From Mycolicibacterium sp. P1-5 (GTDB taxonomy: Bacteria; Actinomycetota; Actinomycetes; Mycobacteriales; Mycobacteriaceae): a stretch of DNA of 51,537 bases. Positions 24,706 through 33,924 of this stretch are shown in pieces. How positions within the stretch are numbered: position 1 is the first letter of the stretch; each line of letters opens with the position of its first letter. Made by a program: the position numbers and the translations under genes. Location: the NCBI RefSeq assembly GCF_008329565.1, contig NZ_NPKT01000027.1, positions 1 through 51,537 of the forward strand, in the 5' to 3' direction. The notes beneath the pieces are model-generated. The model saw only the letters and a list, made by a program, of their open reading frames with translations. It ran no database searches and was not told where the DNA came from.

Positions 24706-25842
24706 ATGCGTGACATGGTTGAAATCGGCATGGGCAGAACCGCCCGCCGCACTTACGAACTCGACGACATCAACATCGTTCCGTCCCGGCGGACGCGCTC
24801 CTCGCAGGACGTGTCCACGGCCTGGCAGCTCGATGCCTACCGGTTCGAGATCCCGGTTGTCGCCCACCCGACCGATGCGCTGGTGTCCCCGGAGTTCGCC
24901 ATCGAAATGGGCCGCCTGGGCGGTCTCGGGGTGCTCAACGGCGAGGGCTTGATCGGCAGGCATGCCGACGTCGAGGCGAAGATCATCCAGGTGATCGAGG
25001 CCGCCGAGAAGGAGCCGGAGCCGTCGGCAGCGATCCGGCTGTTGCAGCAGCTGCACGCCGCGCCGCTGGACCCCGAGCTGCTGGGCGCGGCGGTGGCCCG
25101 GATCCGCGACGCCGGTGTGACCACCGCGGTGCGGGTGAGCCCGCAGAACGCGCAGGCGCTGACGCCGGTGCTGGTTCAGGCCGGCGTCGAGCTCCTGGTC
25201 ATCCAGGGCACGATCATCTCCGCCGAGCGGGTGGCGTCCGATGGCGAGCCGCTGAACTTGAAGACGTTCATCTCCGAGCTCGACATTCCCGTCGTGGCCG
25301 GTGGCGTTCTGGATCACCGGACCGCGCTCCACCTGATGCGTACCGGGGCGGCCGGCGTGATCGTCGGCTACGGCTCGACGCTCGGGGTGACCACCAGCGA
25401 CGAGGTGCTGGGCATCAGCGTGCCGATGGCAACGGCGATCGCCGACGCGGCCGCGGCCCGTCGGGAGTACCTCGATGAAACTGGTGGCCGCTACGTCCAC
25501 GTCCTGGCCGACGGCGACATCCACAGCTCGGGTGACCTGGCCAAGGCGATCGCCTGCGGTGCCGACGCCGTCGTGCTGGGCACGCCGCTGGCGGAGTCTG
25601 CCGAGGCCCTCGGTGACGGCTGGTTCTGGCCGGTGGCTGCGGCGCACCCGTCGCTGCCGCGCGGTGCCCTGCTGCAGATCGCGGCGGGCGAGCGCCCATC
25701 GCTGGACAAGGTGCTCAACGGGCCGTCCGACGACCCGTTCGGCTCGCTCAACCTGGTCGGCGGCCTGCGCCGGTCGATGGCCAAGGCGGGGTACTGCGAC
25801 CTCAAGGAATTCCAGAAGGTCGGCCTGACCGTCGGCCGCTGA
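24706..25842 (+). CDS. guaB3: IMPDH-family protein GuaB3 (no CBS domains)
   Basis: 378 aa. Same barrel as IMPDH (YELDDINIVPSRRTRSS, VVAGGVLDHRTALHLMRTGA, ADGDIHSSGDLAKAIACGAD) but no Bateman domain. The loop equivalent to the IMPDH catalytic Cys reads GYGSTLGVTTSDEVLG, so the active-site cysteine is absent. The mycobacterial GuaB3 reaction is not firmly established, and the missing Cys argues against normal IMPDH chemistry. Co-transcribed with guaB2. Confidence 0.93.
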   Translation: MRDMVEIGMGRTARRTYELDDINIVPSRRTRSSQDVSTAWQLDAYRFEIPVVAHPTDALVSPEFAIEMGRLGGLGVLNGEGLIGRHADVEAKIIQVIEAAEKEPEPSAAIRLLQQLHAAPLDPELLGAAVARIRDAGVTTAVRVSPQNAQALTPVLVQAGVELLVIQGTIISAERVASDGEPLNLKTFISELDIPVVAGGVLDHRTALHLMRTGAAGVIVGYGSTLGVTTSDEVLGISVPMATAIADAAAARREYLDETGGRYVHVLADGDIHSSGDLAKAIACGADAVVLGTPLAESAEALGDGWFWPVAAAHPSLPRGALLQIAAGERPSLDKVLNGPSDDPFGSLNLVGGLRRSMAKAGYCDLKEFQKVGLTVGR

Positions 25843-25869
25843 ACCGGCTACTTCGCGGATCCGGCCGGC

Positions 25870-26604
25870 TCAGCCGGTGAGCAGAATAATTCCCGAGATT
25901 CCCGCGATGACGATGAGGATGTGGTGACGGTAAGTCCGCAACCAGTTGTACGTGGCATTAAGAACGGACTGAGTTCGTCCGGGGTGAACCACATAGCTGA
26001 TGAGCACAACTTCGAGGATCGCAAGCATCGCGACGGTGAAGACGATCGAAGCGCCGACCTGGGAGGGCACCGAAGCTCCCGAGGCGTGAACGACAGCGAT
26101 CACAGCGAGGTACTCGACTGGCGTGGGTCCCTGTGAGAGACCGGCGATGAACGAGATCCATGGATTCCCGCGGTTCAGCAGGCGGCGCGCGCGGAGCACC
26201 AACTCTGACAACGCCGGGAACTTGGGCGCTTTCGGCGGCTGCTCGGCCCAGACCGACGGATCGCCAGTGCCTTCCGGTACCAGTGCCGGTCGGCGTATCA
26301 GGCGCACCGTACCCACCGCCGCGAAAACCAGGAGGATCACGCCGAAAACCAGCTTGCCCTGGCCGCCGGTGAGATGTCCGGTTGCTCCAACTGCCTTGGC
26401 GATGAGCTCGGGGACGACGTCTTTCAGCAAGACAAAGGTGCCGATGGCGAAGGTCAAACCGGCTACCATGGCGCCAGACCAAAACGCGACAAGATTGAGG
26501 AACGGCCGTGGCCGGGACGTCAAGAGCATCGCGATGCCGAGGCGTATTGGGTCCGCCGCCACGGAGAGGCCCAGCAGCAAGACGATGCCCCACATATGGG
26601 CCAA
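25870..26604 (-). CDS. GAP/Sap-like multi-pass membrane protein
   Basis: 244 aa. About six hydrophobic helices: WGIVLLLGLSVAADPIRLGI, FLNLVAFWSGAMVAGLTFAI, LVFGVILLVFAAVGTVRL, then after a hydrophilic loop WISFIAGLSQGPTPVEYLAV, IVFTVAMLAILEVVLISYVV and ILIVIAGISGIILL. This is the GPL/sulfolipid-addressing (GAP/Sap) pattern; in other mycobacteria such proteins take part in export of surface glycolipids. Convergent with guaB3. Together with the next glycosyltransferase it interrupts the guaB3-choD adjacency. Confidence 0.8.
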   Translation of the reverse strand: MAHMWGIVLLLGLSVAADPIRLGIAMLLTSRPRPFLNLVAFWSGAMVAGLTFAIGTFVLLKDVVPELIAKAVGATGHLTGGQGKLVFGVILLVFAAVGTVRLIRRPALVPEGTGDPSVWAEQPPKAPKFPALSELVLRARRLLNRGNPWISFIAGLSQGPTPVEYLAVIAVVHASGASVPSQVGASIVFTVAMLAILEVVLISYVVHPGRTQSVLNATYNWLRTYRHHILIVIAGISGIILLTG

Positions 26605-27053
26605 CGGTACCCAACGGTCTGCGGGGCCGTCAAACGCTAGTTAACCCACGCAGAGCGGGTTCGGTCGGTCGACTGGCCCCCCGCCGGACGATGGCGGCCC
26701 CGTGTTGGATTGTTTGCCAGCTGACCCAGTCGATAGTGGCTGGCTGTGATACGGTGCCGCGGAGAAAGGACGCGCCGGATCTAACGATTGCTGTCAATCG
26801 GCGCAGAATTTGAAGGTCTGTAGAGGCTCGGTTCGGGAGGACATGTGGCGCGGTCGTCGGCGAGATCCTCGCGGCCGTTGTGTTTGCTCTGTCGTCTCGA
26901 ATGCAGGGCCGGTCCCGCAGATTGCCTTGCATGCTCGACTTCGTCGCGCCAAGCTGGGCAAGATGTTGGCTAACAAAAACTCGGTCCGGATATCGCCTCG
27001 TTCGGTGTCGAAGGTACCCGACATGACTACGACGGATCGGCTTGGTGCTGCCG
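26605..27053. other. Intergenic region without a confident gene
   Basis: About 450 bases between divergent GAP and glycosyltransferase genes. Open frames exist on both strands (for example an Arg-rich frame from ATG 26843 to 27061) but show no recognisable protein and unconvincing starts. Base composition is less GC-rich than flanking genes, with A-rich patches near 26970-26990. Probably holds promoters for both neighbours; none is clear. Confidence 0.5.
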
Positions 27054-27887
27054 ATGTCTAGGGGACTGCCGGTAGTCGCAGCCATTCCGAACTACAACAT
27101 GGGCGAGCACCTGCGCCGACTCATTCCGCAAGTATTGGCTCAGAATTACGATGCCGTGTTCGTGCTGGACGATGCGTCAACCGACGACACTGTCGATGTA
27201 GTACGTGAGTTCGCCGACGAAGTGAAACTGGTGAGCAGCGGCGAAAACCGCGGCGCCGGCGCCAACCGCAACCAGATACTCGACCAAGTGGCAGACGACG
27301 CGATCATCCATTTCGTTGACGCCGACATGGACTTGGCGACTACCGAGATACCGGAGACCGCAAGAACGCTCGTCGAGCGTTACGGCGCCCGTGAAGTCGG
27401 CGCGATCGGTGGGCTTGTCAGCCGAAACGACGGCACTCAGGAGCCCTACAACTACGGTCCGGTGTTCTCGCTGTGGGGAAATACGGTCGCGGCGTCGTTG
27501 CCGGCAATGTTCGATCGCTTGAGGGACAGACCACGGCTCGCGCACGCCATTCACCGAGTGGTCGCGCCGTTGATGCGAGGTTGCCCGTACGTACTCGAAC
27601 CGCCCGTTGCAGAGCCGGCGTACTGGCTGCATGAAGGAAATCTGCTCATCCAGGCCAAGGCCTTCCGAGCGGTGGGCGGTTACAACCCTCTTCTGCGGTC
27701 ACATGAGGCTCAGGATTTGGCATTACGGCTGGAAAAAATGGGCGTCAAGCGGCAGTTCGATCCGAGTATCAAGCTCGTCCATCATCACATTGATGTCAGG
27801 GGCGGCAACCGTTCGAAGTGGGAGCGGGCGGCGCTGCTCTATCTGATCCGCGAGCACGGCGTCTATCGTTTCCTGACCGAGCACTAG
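27054..27887 (+). CDS. GT2 family glycosyltransferase
   Basis: 277 aa from ATG 27054 (TTG 27042 and GTG 27045 also in frame). GT-A fold: PVVAAIPNYNMGEHLRRLIP, VLDDASTDDTVDVVREFAD with the nucleotide-binding acidic pair, ENRGAGANRNQIL, and FVDADMDL as the metal-binding DxD. Further on, LHEGNLLIQAKAFRAVGGYN and SHEAQDLALRLEKMG (acceptor-side ED-like motif) are intact. Donor and acceptor unknown. Lower GC than neighbours, and absent from the corresponding M. tuberculosis interval, suggesting insertion together with the GAP gene. Confidence 0.88.
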   Translation: MSRGLPVVAAIPNYNMGEHLRRLIPQVLAQNYDAVFVLDDASTDDTVDVVREFADEVKLVSSGENRGAGANRNQILDQVADDAIIHFVDADMDLATTEIPETARTLVERYGAREVGAIGGLVSRNDGTQEPYNYGPVFSLWGNTVAASLPAMFDRLRDRPRLAHAIHRVVAPLMRGCPYVLEPPVAEPAYWLHEGNLLIQAKAFRAVGGYNPLLRSHEAQDLALRLEKMGVKRQFDPSIKLVHHHIDVRGGNRSKWERAALLYLIREHGVYRFLTEH

Positions 27888-27964
27888 CCACGAAGTGAAG
27901 GTAAAGGCCCTGGAAACCCCGGGGCCCTAGCTTGTTACCCGGCGGTAAGTTCATACTGGTAGGT

Positions 27965-29701
27965 ATGGAGCCGGATTTCGACGTTCTCATCATCGGTTCG
28001 GGTTTTGGCGGCAGCGTCAGCGCGCTGCGGCTGACCGAGAAGGGCTACAAGGTCGGCATTCTGGAGGCGGGCCGCCGCTACGCCGATCACGAGTTCGCCA
28101 AGACCTCGTGGCGCCTGCGCGAGTTCCTTTGGGCGCCGCGGCTGGGCTGTTACGGCATCCAGCGGATCCACCTGCTGCGCAACGTGATGATCCTCGCCGG
28201 CGCGGGCGTCGGCGGTGGATCGCTGAACTACGCCAACACCCTCTACGTGCCGCCGGACCCGTTCTTCAACGATCCGCAGTGGAAGGACATCACCGACTGG
28301 CGCGCCGAGTTGATGCCGCACTACGACCAAGCGCAGCGGATGCTGGGTGTGGTCAAGAACCCCACGTTCACCGACGCCGACCGCATCATGAAAGAGGTGG
28401 CCGACGAGATGGGCGTCGGCGACACGTTCACGCCTACCCCGGTGGGCGTGTTCTTTGGGGCCAACGGCGAGAAGACACCCGGCAAGACGGTGCCGGACCC
28501 CTACTTCGGCGGTGTCGGCCCGGCCCGCACCGGCTGCATCGAGTGCGGTGAGTGCATGACCGGCTGCCGCCACGGCGCCAAGAACACTCTGGTCAAGAAC
28601 TACCTGGGTCTGGCGGAACGAGCTGGTGCACAGGTCTTTCCGATGACCACCGTCACCGGGTTCGCCCAGCGGTCCGACGGTGTCTGGGAGATCCAAACCG
28701 TTCGCACCGGGCGGGTGGCCCGCAAGGACCGCCGCACGTTCACCGCGAACCAGGTGATCCTGGCGGCAGGTACCTGGGGCACCCAGAAGCTGCTGTTCAA
28801 GATGCGCGATACCGGCACACTGCCCAAGCTCTCCGACAAGCTCGGGGTGCTGACCCGCACGAACTCCGAATCCATCGTCGGCGCAGGGCGTTTGGAAGCC
28901 AGGCCCGATCTCGACCTCACCCACGGGGTGGCGATCACATCGTCGATCCACCCCAGTGCAGACACTCACGTCGAACCGTGCCGGTACGGCAAGGGCTCCA
29001 ACGCGATGGGTCTTCTGCAGACCTTGATGACCGATGGACCCGGCCCGCAAGGCACCGACGTGCCGCGCTGGAAGCAGTTGTTCACCAACGCCGGTGAGGA
29101 CCCCAAAGCGATGATCCGGATGCTGAGCCCGCGCCGGTGGAGCGAGCGCACGATGATCTCGTTGGTCATGCAGCACCTGGACAACTCGATCACCACCTAC
29201 ACCAAGCGCGGTGCGTTCGGCAGGCGCCGGATGACCAGCAAGCAGGGTCACGGTGAACCGAACCCCACGTGGATTCCCGTGGGTAACAAGGTGACTCGCC
29301 GAGTAGCGGAGAAGATCGACGGCGTTGCGGGCGGTACCTGGGGAGAACTGTTCAACATCCCGCTGACCGCACATTTCCTCGGGGGTGCCGCGATCAGCGA
29401 CAAGCTCGAGAACGGCGTCATCGACCCCTATCAGCGGGTGTACAACTACCCGACGCTGCACGTCATGGACGGCGCCTCGGTGTCGGCGAACCTCGGCGTC
29501 AATCCGTCGCTGTCGATCACCGCACAGGCCGAGCGGGCAACATCGTTGTGGCCCAACAAGGATGAAGAAGATCTGCGTCCCGCTCAGGGCCAGCCTTACC
29601 GGCGCCTGACTCCGATCGCACCCAAGAATCCGGTGGTGCCCACCGAAGCGCCGGGCGGCCTCCGTAATCTGCCGATCGAACCGATCAACACCGGGACTTA
29701 G
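27965..29701 (+). CDS. choD: GMC-type FAD oxidoreductase, ChoD (annotated cholesterol oxidase)
   Basis: 578 aa, the same length as M. tuberculosis ChoD, with start MEPDFDVLIIGSGFGGS chosen on that basis (ATG 27965). FAD-binding GSGFGG at residues 11-16, GAGVGGGSLNYANTLYVP, a cysteine cluster in GCIECGECMTGCRHG (four cysteines), and C-terminal DGASVSANLGVNPSLSITAQAE. Named a cholesterol oxidase by homology, but the physiological substrate in mycobacteria is debated. A GC-rich imperfect hairpin (GGCCC 27906-27910 with GGGCC 27922-27926) precedes the gene and might end the glycosyltransferase transcript. Converges on the GH65 gene three bases later. Confidence 0.94.
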   Translation: MEPDFDVLIIGSGFGGSVSALRLTEKGYKVGILEAGRRYADHEFAKTSWRLREFLWAPRLGCYGIQRIHLLRNVMILAGAGVGGGSLNYANTLYVPPDPFFNDPQWKDITDWRAELMPHYDQAQRMLGVVKNPTFTDADRIMKEVADEMGVGDTFTPTPVGVFFGANGEKTPGKTVPDPYFGGVGPARTGCIECGECMTGCRHGAKNTLVKNYLGLAERAGAQVFPMTTVTGFAQRSDGVWEIQTVRTGRVARKDRRTFTANQVILAAGTWGTQKLLFKMRDTGTLPKLSDKLGVLTRTNSESIVGAGRLEARPDLDLTHGVAITSSIHPSADTHVEPCRYGKGSNAMGLLQTLMTDGPGPQGTDVPRWKQLFTNAGEDPKAMIRMLSPRRWSERTMISLVMQHLDNSITTYTKRGAFGRRRMTSKQGHGEPNPTWIPVGNKVTRRVAEKIDGVAGGTWGELFNIPLTAHFLGGAAISDKLENGVIDPYQRVYNYPTLHVMDGASVSANLGVNPSLSITAQAERATSLWPNKDEEDLRPAQGQPYRRLTPIAPKNPVVPTEAPGGLRNLPIEPINTGT

Positions 29702-29704
29702 CGT

Positions 29705-32059
29705 TCAGTCCTCGATGTGCCGGCGCGGCGCGCGGCCGGGGGGCTGTTGGGGAGCGGGCAGCAGGGGTCGGCGGGGCCGTAGCGCCACCTTGGTCGGGGT
29801 GCGAGTGGTCAATGTCAGCTCCTGACCGGAATGACGGATGGTGAGCTGCCCGTCGGGCCCGTCGCGCAGCGTATAGGTGACCTCATCGTGGTCGATGGCG
29901 GCGGCAAGTCGGTAGTTGCGCCAGTGCAATCCGAACTTCAGCCGTGAGATCTCTTCGGGAAGTTGAGGGTCCAGCGACAAGATGTGTTCGTCGTCGCGGA
30001 GGCCGCCGAAGCCGGCCACCAGTGCGGTCCACGTTCCGGCCAGCGATGCCATGTGCAGTCCGTCGCGGGTGTTGTGATGTAGGTCCCGGAGGTCGATCAG
30101 CGCCGCTTCCTGTGTGTAGTCGTGGGCCAGTTCCAGGTGGCCGACCTCGGCGCACATGACCGCTTGAGTGCAGGCCGACAGCGACGAGTCACGCACCGTG
30201 CGGCGCTCGTAATAGTCGACATTGCGGGCCTTTTGCTCGCTGGTGAACGCGTGGCTCTGCCATTGCATCGCGAGCACGAGATCGGCCTGCTTGATCACCT
30301 GAGATGGATAGAGTCGTACATAGGGCTGGTGCATCAGCAGGGGATAGACGGTGTCAGCAGTGAAGTTCCACTCTCGCAGCTTTGTAAAGCCTTCGCACTG
30401 CTGGTGTACGCCCAGGTGTCGGTCGTAGGGGATATGAGCGCTGTCGGCGGCGTCCCGCCATGTGGCGGTCTCCTCGGTGCTGACGCCCATCGCGTACGCG
30501 GCTTCGGCGTTGCGGCTGCACGCGTCGGCGGCTGTCCGAAGGTTTTGTGCAGCCATGAGATTGGTGAAGACGTTGTCGTTGACCACCGCGGTGTATTCGT
30601 CAGGTCCGGTGACGCCGTCGAGGTGCCACACGCCGTCGCGATCGTGGTGGCCCAACGATATCCACAGGCGCGCAGTCTCAACGAGAACTGCTAGCCCGCA
30701 GTCGGATTCGAGAGAAGTGTCTCCGGTGACCGTCCGGTACCGTTCGAACGCCATGGCGATGTCTGCGTTGACGTGCCAGGCTGCGGTGCCGGCAGGCCAG
30801 TAGGCGGAGCATTCCTCTCCGCGAATCGTCCGCCACGGGAACGCCGCACCCTGCAGGTCGAGTTGCTGCGCCCGTTGCTTGGCCAGATCGAGGATCGAGG
30901 CACGCCACCGCAACGCGTCGGCGGCCGCCTCGGGTTTGGTGTAGGTCAGCACCGGCAGCACGTACCCTTCGGTGTCCCAGAAGGCGTGGCCGTCATAGCC
31001 GGGTCCGGTGAGGCCCTTGCCTGCGATCGCCCGACGCTCGGCTCGCGCGCTGGCCTGGATCACGTGGAACAGGCCGAACCGCACCGCCTGCTGGACACCC
31101 GGGTCGCCGTCGACCTCGACGTCGGAGCAGTCCCAGTACTCGTCGAGAAACGTCCGCTGTGCCTCCAGGAGACCGTCCCAGCCGGTGTACCGCGCACCGG
31201 CCAGCGCGCCGACCACTTGGTCGCGCAGCGCGGGCCGGGATCGCAGACTCGACCAGCCGTAGGCCAGGAACTTCACGATGCGCAGCCGCTGACCAGGCCG
31301 CAACCCACAGATGACGGTGGTGCGCGCGATGTCTTCGTGTGCCATGTAGTCGACCTCGACCCGGCCCGGGACCTCGACCAGATGGTCCATCGCGGCGGCC
31401 ATCATCAGTTTGCTCGTCCGGGTGCGGTGCACCAGCACGGAGCCCTCTTGAGAGGCTTCGTGTTGGATCGCCTGCAACGGACGCTTCAGCACCGCCGACA
31501 CCCGCGGGTCGGTCGACTGCTCTGGTTGGTCCTCGTTCGCGACGAGTTCGGATTGCACAGTGACACGGGTGAATTCGTCGACGGCCTCGACGACGTACTC
31601 GATGGCCGCCACCGAGCGCTGCACCAATGACACCAGTCGCGTCGAGACCACCTTGATCTGCTTGCCCGCCGGTGAACGCCACTGCGCTCTTCGCGTCAGC
31701 GTTCCGGCGCGCAGATCGAGGACCCGCTCATGTTCGTCGAGGTTGCCGTACCGAACGTCGAACGGCTCGTCGTCGACCAGAAGCCGCAGGATCTTGCCGT
31801 TGGTGACGTCCACGATCGTCTGGCCGTCCTCGGGGTAGCCGAAACCCGACTCGGCGTACGGCAGGGGACGCGCTTCGTAGAAAGAGTTCAGGTACGTCCC
31901 GGGAATGCCAAACGGCTCGCCCTCGTCGAGATTGCCGCGTAATCCGATGTGCCCGTTGGATAATGCGAACAGCGACTCCGACTGCGCCAGTTGGTCGAGG
32001 TTCAGGTGGGTCTCCCGGACCTGCCAGGGCTCAATCGGAAATGCCTCGCCACTGATCAC
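29705..32059 (-). CDS. Glycoside hydrolase family 65 protein (disaccharide phosphorylase/hydrolase)
   Basis: 784 aa. Full GH65 architecture: N-terminal beta-sandwich (NLDQLAQSESLFALSNGHIG), helical linker, (alpha/alpha)6 barrel with KGLTGPGYDGHAFWDTEGYV and the catalytic acid E488 in DGVTGPDEYTAV, and a C-terminal beta domain. GH65 enzymes phosphorolyse maltose, trehalose or kojibiose; which one is not readable. GTG start forms a GTGA overlap with the beta-phosphoglucomutase gene, whose product would consume the beta-glucose-1-phosphate made. Orthologous to M. tuberculosis Rv3401. Confidence 0.93.
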   Translation of the reverse strand: MISGEAFPIEPWQVRETHLNLDQLAQSESLFALSNGHIGLRGNLDEGEPFGIPGTYLNSFYEARPLPYAESGFGYPEDGQTIVDVTNGKILRLLVDDEPFDVRYGNLDEHERVLDLRAGTLTRRAQWRSPAGKQIKVVSTRLVSLVQRSVAAIEYVVEAVDEFTRVTVQSELVANEDQPEQSTDPRVSAVLKRPLQAIQHEASQEGSVLVHRTRTSKLMMAAAMDHLVEVPGRVEVDYMAHEDIARTTVICGLRPGQRLRIVKFLAYGWSSLRSRPALRDQVVGALAGARYTGWDGLLEAQRTFLDEYWDCSDVEVDGDPGVQQAVRFGLFHVIQASARAERRAIAGKGLTGPGYDGHAFWDTEGYVLPVLTYTKPEAAADALRWRASILDLAKQRAQQLDLQGAAFPWRTIRGEECSAYWPAGTAAWHVNADIAMAFERYRTVTGDTSLESDCGLAVLVETARLWISLGHHDRDGVWHLDGVTGPDEYTAVVNDNVFTNLMAAQNLRTAADACSRNAEAAYAMGVSTEETATWRDAADSAHIPYDRHLGVHQQCEGFTKLREWNFTADTVYPLLMHQPYVRLYPSQVIKQADLVLAMQWQSHAFTSEQKARNVDYYERRTVRDSSLSACTQAVMCAEVGHLELAHDYTQEAALIDLRDLHHNTRDGLHMASLAGTWTALVAGFGGLRDDEHILSLDPQLPEEISRLKFGLHWRNYRLAAAIDHDEVTYTLRDGPDGQLTIRHSGQELTLTTRTPTKVALRPRRPLLPAPQQPPGRAPRRHIED

Positions 32060-32799
32060 GATAAATCCAGCAACTGGGCAAGATCGGTGATGACGACGTC
32101 GGCGCCGTTCTGCCGCAACGCATCAGCCTGACCCAACCGGTCGACGCCGACGACGAACCCGAAGTGTCCGGCCCGGCCTGCCGCCACCCCGGCGAGGGCA
32201 TCTTCGAACACCGCTGCGTGCGCCGGTTCGACATCGAGAAGCTGTGCCCCGCGCAGGAACGAGTCGGGTGCCGGCTTGCCGCGCAGGTTCTCATCGCGGA
32301 TGGTGACCCCGTCGACGCGCTGCTGCACCAATCGGTTCAGCCCGGTGATTTCGAGAATCTGCTCGGTGTTGGCGCTGGACGACACCACCGCCGCCGGCAT
32401 GCCTGCGGCGTGCACGGCCTCGAGGTAGCGCCGCGACCCGTCGAACACCTCGACACCCTGCTTTTGCAGGATCTGCTGAAACAGGGCGTTCTTGCGGTTG
32501 CCCAGTCCGTTGATCGTCTCCGCCGTCGACAGGTCGTCCAGGTCGCCGTCGGGCAGATCGATGTTGCGACTGGCCAAGAATGAACGAACACCGTCCTGAC
32601 GCTTCTTGCCGTCGATATAGGTGCGGTAGTCCTCGACCGGGTCGAACGGCACGAACGCGGTGTGAGCCCGTTGCGCCCGCCGCTCGAGATACCCGTCGAA
32701 CATCGACTTCCAGGCGCGGGTATGCACACGGGCCGTGTCGGTCAAGACGCCGTCGAGGTCGAACAAACAGGCGTGTACCTCGTCTGGCAGTCCCAGCAC
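32056..32799 (-). CDS. Beta-phosphoglucomutase family HAD hydrolase
   Basis: 247 aa. HAD signature CLFDLDGVLTDTA with nucleophile D14 and acid D16; cap-domain GLGNRKNALFQQILQ; motif II AVVSSSANTEQILEI; motif III/IV GKPAPDSFLRGAQLL and VFEDALAGVAAGRAG. Converts beta-G1P to G6P, completing the pathway begun by the GH65 enzyme (inference from pairing). GTG start at 32799 matches the start of the conserved VLGLPDEV segment. Orthologous to Rv3400. Confidence 0.92.
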   Translation of the reverse strand: MLGLPDEVHACLFDLDGVLTDTARVHTRAWKSMFDGYLERRAQRAHTAFVPFDPVEDYRTYIDGKKRQDGVRSFLASRNIDLPDGDLDDLSTAETINGLGNRKNALFQQILQKQGVEVFDGSRRYLEAVHAAGMPAAVVSSSANTEQILEITGLNRLVQQRVDGVTIRDENLRGKPAPDSFLRGAQLLDVEPAHAAVFEDALAGVAAGRAGHFGFVVGVDRLGQADALRQNGADVVITDLAQLLDLS

Positions 32800-32878
32800 G
32801 TGCGGTCTCCTTCGTCGATCCCCCAGCTATCCATTCCCGTTCTCACTCCAGAACATTCCTGGCCTGGCAGTCAAGCCA

Positions 32879-33862
32879 TCAGAGATGGCGGCGAAGGTGA
32901 TCGGTGAGGCTGCTGCGGAAGTTTTGCATCGCAGGTACTTTGGCGGCGAGTCCGTCGGCGCCGTGGTACATCCCGGGCACGGTCACCAATTCGCACGGGA
33001 CACCGTCGGCACGCAGCCGATTCGCGTAGTCGACGGATTCGTCGTAGAACAAATCCAGGTCACCGACACCTATCCACGCCGGCGCCAGGCCGGACAGGGA
33101 GTCGCGCCGGGCCGGTGCGGCGTACTGCGGTGCTTGTGAGCCCTGCGGTGAGCGGCCCAGGTAGGCCGTCCAGCCGAATCGATTGGACTCAGGTGTCCAC
33201 AGGAACCGGCCGCGACCGTTGTGGTCGCCACGCAACACAGTGCGGTCGTCGATCATCGGATACGCCAGCGCCTGAGCCACCAACCGGATTCCCTCGTCGT
33301 GCGCACGTTGCGCGACGGCCGCGGACAGGCCGCCGCCGGCGCTGGACCCGGTGACCGCGATGCGGTCCGGATCGATGCCGAGTTCGTCGGCGTTGTCGCG
33401 CATCCAGTACAGGGTCGACATGCAGTCGTCGAGGGCGGCCGGGAACGGATGCTCGGGCGCGAGCCGGTAATCCGGTGACGCCACGAGCACCCCCAGTTGC
33501 CGCGCAAGAGCTGCGCTGCCTCTGACCTCCGCCTGCGGGGAGCCCACCACCATGCCGCCGCCGTGGATATAGAGCAGCGCGCCGGTGCCCTGGTTCGGCG
33601 GGGTCAAGACGAGTACAAGTCGGCCCGAGACCGTGCGTTTGGCCAGTGCGACGCCATGACCAGGGGGCATGCTGAGGCGGGAGGCCAGCCTGGTGGCTTT
33701 CAGTGAGCGCGTCGTGGTGTCGCGAGCCAGCACCGGCAGCAGTGGACTGCGCAACTCGGCGGGCACCGCCGCGAGGTCTTCGCGCACCGACAGGTAGCGG
33801 CGCAGCGCCAAAGTGGCCGAAGCGACGGCAGTGACTCCCAGAGCCGCCGGCAGGACTTTCAT
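32879..33862 (-). CDS. Alpha/beta hydrolase of the HSL (lipase/esterase) family
   Basis: 327 aa. HSL-type oxyanion motif YIHGGGMVVGS, LASPDYRLAPEHPFPAALDD, nucleophile Ser in VTGSSAGGGLSAAVA, acid in IGVGDLDLFYDESVDY and His in MYHGADG. An N-terminal hydrophobic segment (ALGVTAVASATLAL) may be an anchor or signal. Likely an acyl-ester hydrolase of the mycobacterial Lip group. Divergent from guaA across 62 bases. Confidence 0.9.
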   Translation of the reverse strand: MKVLPAALGVTAVASATLALRRYLSVREDLAAVPAELRSPLLPVLARDTTTRSLKATRLASRLSMPPGHGVALAKRTVSGRLVLVLTPPNQGTGALLYIHGGGMVVGSPQAEVRGSAALARQLGVLVASPDYRLAPEHPFPAALDDCMSTLYWMRDNADELGIDPDRIAVTGSSAGGGLSAAVAQRAHDEGIRLVAQALAYPMIDDRTVLRGDHNGRGRFLWTPESNRFGWTAYLGRSPQGSQAPQYAAPARRDSLSGLAPAWIGVGDLDLFYDESVDYANRLRADGVPCELVTVPGMYHGADGLAAKVPAMQNFRSSLTDHLRRHL

Positions 33863-33912
33863 CAGCGAAAGGCTACCTGCGCCTGCCAGGCGGCTCGGCT
33901 CATCCGGCGCAC

Positions 33913-33918
33913 TAGACT
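33913..33918 (+). promoter_or_regulatory. Probable -10 of guaA, leaderless arrangement
   Basis: TAGACT (TAnnnT class) ends exactly six bases before the GTG at 33925, so transcription would begin at or next to the start codon. No Shine-Dalgarno sequence is visible before the GTG, which fits a leaderless mRNA. Confidence 0.6.
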
Positions 33919-33924
33919 CTATGC

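Noticed and set aside
23725..25647. Minus-strand frame of 640 codons antisense to guaB2 and guaB3
   Set aside because: No domain; composition typical of antisense frames over GC-rich enzymes.
25865..25877. CCGGCT/AGCCGG inverted repeat after guaB3 as a terminator
   Set aside because: The loop would be one base and there is no T-tract; part of it is the end of the GAP coding region.
26630..27085. Long minus-strand open frame (151 codons) and plus-strand frame 26810-27061 in the guaB3-choD insert
   Set aside because: Both are Arg/Ser-rich with no recognisable domain and poor starts; the minus frame overlaps the 5' end of the glycosyltransferase. Treated as chance frames in GC-rich DNA.
27925..27945. 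KstR-type cholesterol operator upstream of choD
   Set aside because: The local sequence has GTT but no matching AAC at the right spacing, so the palindrome is absent.
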